Assembly (NCBI GenBank): GCA_032191485.1
Contig: JAVDOI010000005.1
Location: forward strand, 1,572,001 to 1,636,000
Length of the DNA: 64,000 bases
Source of the DNA: Leptoclinus maculatus
Lineage: Eukaryota; Chordata; Actinopteri; Perciformes; Stichaeidae
Direction: 5' to 3'
Both the position numbers and the translations under genes were made by a program. This document shows positions 41,501 through 51,911 of this stretch, one piece after another (positions within the stretch are counted from its first letter, which is position 1; each line of letters begins with the position of its first letter). The notes below the pieces were generated by a model. It searched no databases, had not been told where the DNA came from, and was given only the letters and a program-made list of their open reading frames with translations.

Positions 41501-44500
41501 CAATGATGAAGGTCAAGCTTCTGTGAGGTTTAATGTGCTGCATCAGTAATCATCCAGAATACAACAGATGTAGTTCATATTAGGGACAGTGGACACCTGG
41601 CTTCACAACTACTTAGTTTAATTGGTTTGTTTTTGGGCTTACTAAAAAGTACAGAGATCAGTGTTCACTAAAAGCAGGTCTGGATTTATTACAGTGTATG
41701 AATGGATGTCCTGCTGTGGCTCAGAGGTAGAGTGGGTTGTCTTCTGACCGTCAGTTTAATCCCCAGGTCCTCCAGTCCATGTCGATGTGCCCTTGGGCAA
41801 GACACTTTACCCAAAATTGCTGCCGAGGCTATGAATGTGTGTGAATGTGAATTAGTTTAGTCCTGATGTGAAGTCAGTGATGACATATAAAGGACGTAGA
41901 GTGGTCTGAAGAGTAGAAAGGCACAAAACAAATGCATGTATGCGTTTGGCCTGAACATTGGTTCGTCTGCAGGGTGGGCCTGCCTCTCCTGCAGGACATA
42001 TAACTTAACGGACCATTTCTGTGGTCAGATACTGTATTTTACTGGATACTGTATTGGCCATTTAGTAAGATGGCACAACTCGAGGGGCAGCCTATTGCAG
42101 CAGCTCGCCTAACTTTCTATATGTATTTTTAATTTTTTTGGTGCATTAAATCGCCATGAATCTACTTTTTTTTGTCTTATTTTGTTAACTTTATCAATGT
42201 TCGGTAACACTTAATAATAACTACACACTATGAAGCATTAGTTAAGCATGAGTAAACACTTAATTCATCATTTATAAAGCATTGTTCCTACATTAATAAT
42301 TCATTAGTATGCAGTTCATAACAACAGTTATACATGTTTTATTCTTGATTAATAAGCTCGTCTATTATGTGTTTCATTGTTGTGTTTTCATACTTTATAA
42401 ATGATGGATTCCCCATTTGTAAATTAAGTATTATATATTTTACAAACCAATTATTAAGGAGTTGTAGATGATTAATAAGATCATTTATAAAGTGTTAGTA
42501 AATGATTAATAACTTATTTAGATGTACATTATTCATAGATTTATATATATAATGATTTAGATATGCACTAATGGTTAGGGACTATGTTAATATATGCTTT
42601 ATAAACACGTATTAATACTGCAATTCATGATTAATTCATGATTTATTAAGGTAGTTACTAGTCCTTAGTAAAGTATTTTGTGTGAGCTCATCTAAAGTGA
42701 GGACTATTTATACCTTATAAAGCATTTATTAAGTATTTTGTGTGAGCTCATCTAAAGTGAGGACTATTTATGCCTTATAAAGCATTTATTAAGTATTTTG
42801 TGTGACCTCATCTAAAGTGAGGACTATTTATGCCTTATAAAGCATTTATTAAGTGTTTTGTGTGACCTCATCTAAAGTGAGGACTATCTATGCCTTATAA
42901 AGCATTTATTAAGTATTTTGTGTGAGCTCATCTAAAGTGAGGACTATTTATGCCTTATAAAGCATTTATTAAGTATTTTGTGTGACCTCATCTAAAGTGA
43001 GGACTATCTATGCCTTATAAAACAATGCTGAAACGCCCGTGTGGACGGAGATCGCTTTTGTGTTAAAACGAAAACGCATTAGTGTGGATGTAGCCTAAGG
43101 GGACTGTCAGGAATGGGGTCACAGGATGCTAATGAGGTGCTAAAGGGATGTCTGCGAGCCTCATGGGGAGAACATCGACAGCATGAAAGACTGTATTACA
43201 GACTACATCACCTTCTTTGTGAACAACACCGTCCCCACCCAAAGAGTGCGGTGTTTCCCAAACAATCACCCCTGGATACCAGTGACCTGACCCCTGCTTC
43301 TCCCTCCCTCACAATTCCAGACCCCGCTCCTCCCCTGCCCAGAGATGGTGGAGTCAGAGTACAGGGACCTGGTGACCAGTTTTGCTGAGTGGTGCAGAGA
43401 AACCACATGCTCCTGAACATGACCAAAACCAAAGAGATGGTCATAGACTTCAGGAGAACAAGGACTGCTCTTGATCCCATCAACATTCTGCGAGAGGAGT
43501 TGGAGTTGGTAGACAAGTACAAGTACCTTGGAGTCTCCTTGACAGCAGACTGGACTCTACTTCCTGAGGACACTTTTAATGATGGAAGAGGTTGCAGCTC
43601 TTTTATCAGTCTGTCATTGAAAGCACTTTGAGGAAGAGACTGATCCATGTCTATTAGTCTAGCTATTAGTCGATGAGTATTGTTTTATTGGTAAGTATTG
43701 TACTGCACATCTTTGTTCAAGGTTTTTTGCTATGCTGCAGTAATGGTACGGTTTCCCACTGGGATTAATGAAGTGCAATGCTTAGAGCAGATGCAGCTGA
43801 AAAAAGCACTGGTATTGATTAAACTAAACACTACACCATTTCCAACTGCCTGCAATCACAGAAGGAGATGAGCACACATTACCTCTACTCAAGTGTAGAA
43901 AACCTTGTCACATTTTTAGCAACAGGTTGCCCACGCTGCTGTCTCAAGTGACATCAAGTTTTTGCAGGTATTAGAAGAGGCAGATATACGGCTCAAGATT
44001 TCTACCTTGCAGCGCCACGAATATGATGGGGGTCTTTCTGTTCCAGATTCCAAACTCTACATCTGGTCAGTTGTGCTTCATCCCCTCTCAACGTGGTTCA
44101 AACCTAACTCATCAGTCTCTTCCGGTCAGTGGAGGAGAGGCTGCAAGGGTTGGTATTGGTTTACTGCTGTACCACTTAAACACTCCTATTCTTACTGGGT
44201 CTTCCTGTTTATAACGAATCCATTGTATGGATTCAATTGTATGGAATAGACTATAGAACACAATGGTGGAATGATCCAGGAACGCTGAACATCAGCAGAT
44301 CCACTTCAACGTACTACGAGAAAACAGCCACATAATGAAGGCTACCCCCTCCCCACAATGTGACCTCTGCCCTGTTGGACACACTGCACTTTATTACATA
44401 AGTCTAGGGAATGTAGCACTGTAGCAGGATTTAGGAGTCAGGAACTGTAGTACCATGTTCACCCACAGCCATGCTCTTGAGTGATTTCCAGTTATCATAC

Positions 44501-46657
44501 CCTGGAAGCCGTGTAGGGTTAGCAGGCCTCCAGACTAACTTTCTCTGGTAGCACCAGCACATGCTTTGATCGCACCTTTTTTGTACAGTATGATGTTCAT
44601 CAGTCTTGGAAAGTAACTTAGTCCATTAACTGCTGTACTTAAGTAGAATGTTGATGCTACTTTCTACTTCATTATATTTATTTATGAGTGTATAAAATAC
44701 AATGCATTGAAAAACAGTAAATTAAACCACCCAACAGTATAAAAATGAATAAAAATATCTCTATTGCAGCCAGCTACAAACTTTTACATGTTAGCGCATT
44801 AATAATAATAATATAATATATAATGGTCCAAGTCTACCTACAGGTACAAATAAAAGTAACCTGAACCTATAATAATGTGTTTTAGTAAATTGTCTTGATT
44901 ATTTACGTACATCATTTTAATTAAGTAAGGTTTTTAATGTGTTTTTTTTTTTTTTATTGTGGTATTTTTAAGTGAGTAAATGATATTAGTACTTCCAGTA
45001 CTGGTATTATCAAAATCACAACAGCTATACTTCCCCAGATGTCTTTACATTGGTTTCTTTATAATCTTCAACAGATTCGATCAGTCATCCACCCCTCCCC
45101 CCATCCAGTCCTCCCTGCTGCTGCAACCTCCATTGTCTACACACCCGGTAGATTGCCCCCTCTCCTCCTCCACCCCCTTCTCCACAACACTCGGCTCCCC
45201 CCCACACTCCTCATACACTACACCCCATGATCAGCGCCCCACCCCCCCTACAACAACCTACAGCACACCGCCCCCACCCCCCAACTTGTCCTTCACAACT
45301 TTCCAGGTGAGGAAAGAACTGAGAAAGATCAAGTTGAGAAAGGCCACGGGTCGAGAGGGCATCAGCTCAAGGCTCCTCAGGTCCAGTGCAGACCAGCTGT
45401 GCGGGATAGTGGAGCACGTCTTCAACTTGAGCTTGAAGCTGGGGAGAGTACCACAGCTGTGGAAAACATCCTGCGTGGTACCAGTCCCAAAGACCCCGCG
45501 ACCCAAGGACTTCAACAGCTTCAGACCGGTGCCGTTAACATCCCACCTGATGAAGACGCTGGAGAGGCTGGTCCTTGGGCATCTCCGCCCCCTGGTGAGC
45601 TCATCTCTGGACCCACTACAGTTCGCCTACCAATCTGGCATCGGGGTGGATGACGCTGTCGTCTACCTGCTACACAGATGCCTTTCTCATCTGGAAAAGG
45701 CTGGAAGCACTGTGAGAATCATGTTCTTTGATTTCTCCAGTGCCTTCAACACCATCCAGCCGTTGCTTCTGAGGGATAAGCTGGAGCAGACCGGGGTGGA
45801 CCACCACCTCACTGCATGGATCCTGGACTACCTCACCAACCGTCCACAGTATGTTTGGATACGGGAGTGTGAGTCTGACCTGGTGTCCTGCAGCACGGGG
45901 GCCCCACAAAGAACCGTTTTAGCTCCATTCCTCTTCACCATCTACACCTCAGACTTCACACACGACTCTCCTAACTGCCACCTGCAAAAGTTCTCTGATG
46001 ACTCTGCAATCGTCGGCCTCATTTCCGCCGATGATGACAGGGAATACAGGGAACTGAACCAGGCCTTCATAGGATGGTGCCAGCGGAACCGCCTCCAGAT
46101 GAACTCTGGTAAAACCAAAGAGCTGGTGGTGGACTTCCGCCGGGGTAAACGCTCTCCTCCGGTACCAGTGAACATCCAGGGAATGGACATTGAGATGGTG
46201 AGATCTTATAAGTACCTGGGTGTTCACTTGAACAATAAACTAGACTGGACTGACCACTGACCACATCTTTATGAAAAGGGTCAGAGCAGACTCTATCTGC
46301 TGAGGAGACTGAGGTCTTTTGGAGTGCAGGGAGCTCTCCTGAGGACCTTCTTTGACTCTGTGGTGGCATCAGCCATCTTCTATGGAGTGGTCTGCTGGGG
46401 CAGCAGCATCTCAACAGCTGACAGGAACAGACTCAACAAACTCATCAAGAAGGCCAGCAGTGTGCTGGGGTGTCCACTGGATACGGTGGAGGTGGTGGGA
46501 GACAGGAGGATGATGGCTAAACTATCATCCCTGATGGACAACATCTGCCACCCCATGCGGGACGCCCTGGCAGCTCTGTGCAGCTCCTTCAGCCACCGGC
46601 TGATTCACCCCCGGTGTGTGAAGGAGAGGTACCGCAGGTCCTTCCTTCATATACATA

Positions 46658-46695
<38 letters not shown>

Positions 46696-49600
46696 CGGTG
46701 TGTGAAGGAGACGTACCGCAGGTCCTTCCTTCATATACATATATATGTATATTAGTGGTGTAACGGATCACGGGTCGATCCGTGATCCGTTCGGATCACC
46801 CCTCACGGTTCGGATCACTCGTGAACCGCGGATCAATGGAGTATTTGTTTTATTTTTTTTTTACAGTGTAATCCTCATCGTGTGTAATACAGTTTTACTG
46901 CTGCTGTTACTTTTCAAGTAACAAGTCCCCGAATATCAATGCAGAGTGTCAGTGAACAGATATAAAGCATGTGTTCACGTGAACGGAGCAGGTTAAAAGC
47001 ATTTAACGGCGAAAGTCATGGCGAGCGGAGGAACTTCAGAAGCCCCCGGGTCATTTAAGTCACAAGTTTGGGATCATTTTGTCTTCCCTGTAACAAATAA
47101 TGACGGATAAGGGTGGTGGACAAAACCGTTACGGTATGTAGGCGTTATTTAAAGAGAAAGACATACGACAAGGAAAAGACTGTGACCGCTTTCACCACGG
47201 CGGAGTGATTCATAGTCCGGTTCTGCAGACACGCCCCCTCTGTGAGAGTCACACAGACAGGTGCTGTAGACACGCCCCCTCTGTGAGAGTCACACAGACA
47301 GGTGCTGTAGACACGCCCCCTCTGTAAGAGTCACACAGACAGGTGCTGTAGACACGCCCCCTCTGTGAGAGTCACACAGACAGGTGCTGTAGACACGCCC
47401 CCTCTGTGAGGGTCACACAGACAGGTGCTGTAGACACGCCCCCTCTGTGAGAGTCACACAGACAGGTGCTGTAGACACGCCCCCTCTGTGAGAGTCACAC
47501 AGACAGGTGCTGCAGACACGCCCCCTCTGGGAGAGTCACACAGACAGGTGCTGTAGACACGCCCCCTCTGTGAGAGTCACACAGACACACACCTGGTGCA
47601 GGTGCTGACAGAAGCATCAGAGTGGAAGCTAGACAGGCCCAGTAGTAACAGTCACTACAGAAAGGTCGACCCTCTCCCCAGACAATGGAGATATTCTCAT
47701 CTTTTTGAAAATAATGTCACAGTAATGGTGAACATTATTGTGTATTTGAATGACATAACCTGACAGGAAGTAAACACAGACCCAAGTTGTTGCCGAGCAG
47801 TTCAGTTCAGTTGAAACAGTGGAAGCTAGCTCACATATTCTTTCAATATTGATCAAAGGACGAGGGCATCAACATACCTCATGTTGCACTTAAACTTAAA
47901 CAGAATTGAATATTCTTGAATGTTTTAATTGTATTTATTTATTTAATTTCAAATTGGACATCTTCAATATTTTAGTTTTTATGTAAGACTATAGCCCAAA
48001 GTTATTTTCTTTAAGTGTTCTTGAAGTTCTTTAATTAATAAATGGAAAGCAAAGTTATATTTGACTCCTCCCCTTTTCTTTGTTGATCCGAAAAATGATC
48101 CGAACCGTGACTCAAGAACCGTGAGGTTTGTGATCCGTTGCACCCCAAATGTATATATATATATATATGTATATACGGTGTGTGAAGGAGAGGTACCGCA
48201 GGTCCTTCCTTCCTGCTGCTGTCAGGCTGCACAACCAGCTGTGCTCCCAGTAGACCACACAACACCAAAAACACTAATGATCTGTGCAATAATTACACGC
48301 AATACAAAATACTCTGTCTGTAGATATAATATTCTTTTTATTTATTTTTTGAGTTTATTGTTGATTTGTTTTGTACTTTTTTGTACTTAGTTGATATTCT
48401 TTACTGTTTAATATTGATATTACTTGTCGCTCTTGTTTTTTACCATGTATCTTGTGTGCACTGTCCACTTTGCTGCTGTGATCCTGTATATTTCCCCACT
48501 GCGGGACTAATAAAGGATTATCTTATCTTATCTTCATTTTGTTTGTCAAACAGGGCACAATGTTGTGAGACCACGTGGATCTATCGATCAATATCCATAT
48601 TGTTGTGTGATGGTATGAGAAGACTTGAGACATTGACGTCTGAGCAAAAGTCATTATTGTTTGGTTTTCATCAGCATGGATGAAAACTAAACAGCTGCTT
48701 AAAAAAACTACACTGCCAAATACAAAAGTTGTGGATTGGGTGTGGATAGGCTCATAGACATAGATGGGTTCACCTTTCATAAATAATTCACACAAGATAT
48801 TCACTTTGTTTGAAAAGACCTGAAGCCTACAATCCTCAGTATCTCACGCAGCATTCTCCTCCCCTTCCTCTGTTTATTTTGCAACGTTACTGTCACTGCA
48901 TCCTGTGCTTTGACAATTGTGATTGGTTTAGGGAAATACAAACGAGCCAACCCCACCCTATACTACGATGATAATGTGTGGAGCCAGACCCACCTTTAGC
49001 GCTGACACAGCGTTGTTGAGCTCGGTCTGGCCATGCGAGAGAAGTATGCACCTAATGAATCTATCGTCCAAACATACAGACGGACTTACATTTCTAATAA
49101 AATGCTCTGCATACATGTAGTAGCAGCAGCATCAGTGCAGATGAAAGTCCACTTCCCTTTTCTTGTGAGAAGCCTTTTGAATGACTCATCAAAGCTGCGA
49201 CAAAAGTGGAGCGATACTCTTCTGAAAGGAGACAGCAGACTTCAGTAAGGATATCACCTCTAAAACCTCTGACAAGCCCCTCTCATGTACAACATAATGC
49301 CAGCACATGGCAGGTAGGTGTTCATGTTGGAGTCAACCACAAGAACGTAGAGCGTTTACGTGTCTCAGTCCTCCACACAGTCCACAGGGCTGACTGACTG
49401 CTCTCTGCATCAGCGGCCTCACAAGCCTCCACTAGACTTCTATGAGTTTTAATTATTCACAAGTGCGTTTCATAGAACAGAACTGGAGCAGGGAGAAGAG
49501 CTAAGAGGAGGTAGATTACAAATCCCAACTCCCTTTCCTCCATCTTTGCCGGTGCCATCTGCCAAGCGGCTGGCGGAGGTAGTCCTAACTAGGTGTTGTG

Positions 49601-51874
49601 CGTTCATGCGCACACGAATGAAAATGATGGCGTGATTTAAAGAGATTTGAAAAGTATGACAGAGCTTTTGCAGGATCATGTGTGTAGAGGACGGGGAAAG
49701 CCGAGCTGGGCGATCACACAGATGAGAGGACACATATATATATCTATATATAGATATATATATATCTATAGATATATATATATATCTATAGATGCACATT
49801 GAGGAGTTTCCACCAAATCTGAATATCTTTTTTGCAACATGTATTTGTTATGATAAGTGATAAGATAACAAGCTCACATATGCTGCACACAAGCAGAAGC
49901 ATGTAGATGTAATAAGTGTCAGAACAAGAAAAATATGAATCCAAATGTTTTAAAATCAAAAATTGCAAGAGGCACAATATTTGTTGAAGGAAAAACACGA
50001 GTCAAAATATCATTCTGACATAAGTATTGTGGTGCTGCAGAGATGTCCCGACCTCCAACTCTTACTCTAAAAAATCACACCATAATCATGGTGTTTTCAA
50101 TGACAATGAGAGTAATGATGCAATTAGATTTTTTTTCCGAATCGTTCAGCGTAACTTACCGCTGGTGCCAAAATAATAAAATATGGACACAAAACACCTA
50201 ATATTGCAGGTAACCTAAACGTTTCTAAAGATGGACCAATGAAAGACAGCTCAGTGATTATAAGTAATTACAGAGAAATTGCATGAATGATGTTATTTTC
50301 TAAGAGTGCGGTGTTCACTCTAGACTTGTCAAGTAAATATCACCAATTCTACACACTTCAAAATATAGCGGCAGGTGGAAGTGATAAAAAGACGTCACAG
50401 TGCATCTCGGACTGAAATGTCCCCAGGACAACACAAAGATGAAGGCTCCTTAACAGAGAGAAACTTACAGCTTGCTCAGATTTGAGTGACTTAAACCTGG
50501 AGCCAGATGCAGACCAGCACAGCAGCCACACACAAGCTGCTGAGCGTGTCTGTAAATGTCCCGTGGTTCCTCCCTCCTACCAACACTAGGGGTCACTGTG
50601 GCTCTGTTTCACGTCCACCCTCCCTCCAACGCTCACTCACCAGCTCCAAGCTGCTGCCGGAGGATGGCTGCGTTCCCTGGCAGCGGTGAGGCTGACGACT
50701 TGGCCACCAAGGTGGTGGTGGACGAGATGGACGGGAGGAGGCCGGGCTGGGCCTGCTGAGGCACCCGGTGCTTCCCCTGCCCTGACCTCTGACCTCCTGC
50801 CAGCCCCTGGCCGGGCTCCGAGGTGGCCCTCCCTGCTCCGCCCCCTCCCAGCCCCGTGTTGGTATTCCTCAGGGGCCAGCGGTTCTGGATGTGCGACACA
50901 GCCTCCTCGGCCACCATGCCGTCACCCAGCGCGACATGCAGCACCGCGTGAACCGTAAACTCCTGAGTCTCGTCGGCCCACAGGTCGGACACGCGGCACT
51001 CGTACACCCCCTCTTCTTCCTTCTTCACCTTGGACAGGCTGAGGCGGTGGGAGATGCCGTTGCCTTGAACACGCACAGTCTGGAACCGAGAGGGAGGGAA
51101 ATGCTGAAACGTGGCAGATGGGAATGCTTGAACAATGACTAGTTTCAGCATGCATTAATCATCAACTTAATACGGCTCCCTTCATGTTTTGTGAGTAGAG
51201 GTGGAGACACAGGCACCAAAAACACCTGACCCTTTTCAGAAGACCTACACACTACATCTTCTGGAGCCTCAGTTATCCCTAACAAGGGTTCACATGTCAT
51301 CAGAGCACAACCTGCCCCAGTGTGTTTAACATTGACACTAAATGTCTGAAAACATGAGATCAAACCTGTGGGTCAGCAGAAGACTGAGGTGAATAGTGGT
51401 CACAGACTAATCCATCAGTTGAATTACGTAACGTGTGTAAATATGCACACAAATGATCTCTTAAAGATCGAAGTGTCCTTTACCAGTCAGGATTAGAAGC
51501 TTGTTTCCCACTAAAAGGAGAACACAAAAGAGTAAGCCAGGAAGATTGTTCTGGTTCAGCCAAACATCCAGTCAGTCAAGTCACTAAGAGTGAGTGGCAG
51601 GTGTAGCAACCAATCGCCTTTCATGGAGTCATGGCATCATCTCTCCACCTTTTAAATCCCAACACACACTACCATGTCAGGCAGGTGTTTTCTTTCTCTC
51701 AAGACACGTGATCGTCTGTCAATGTCATCATTTTAGACTGACAGTCTAGTGTTTGAAAAACAACAGTCTGCTGTTCAACACAGGAAAGTGGACACTTACA
51801 CTTATCTTTGTGGCTTCCCTTGGAACGACCTGAAAAAAGAAAGCATTGTGAATCACATGTAGAAAACATGTATG

Positions 51875-51911
<37 letters not shown>

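Larger units (their letters stand above)
45075..48535 (+). mobile_element. LINE (Rex1/CR1-like), 5' truncated and split by a hAT
   Basis: The RT coding relic runs from about 45300 to 46650, resumes after the hAT at 48176, and ends at a TAG near 48252. The 3' UTR ends with GGGACTAATAAAGG and an (ATCTT)n-type tail at about 48515-48535. The endonuclease part is absent. The hAT at 46753-48148 and a TA-tract duplication interrupt the last codons. Confidence 0.85.
14518..50640 (-). other. vstm2b intron 4 (36.1 kb, repeat-filled)
   Basis: Bounded by the exon 4 donor G|GTGAGTG at 50640 and the exon 5 acceptor CATCCAG at 14518. It contains the 19-kb minisatellite, three hAT elements or chimeras, LINE and SINE remnants and smaller tandem repeats, all annotated separately. 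Repeats make up well over half of it. The intron follows from the confident placement of exons 4 and 5. Confidence 0.85.

Noticed and set aside
50633..51151. 172-codon frame taken as a whole gene
   Set aside because: It is exon 4 plus intron on both sides; the donor at 50640 precedes the stop.
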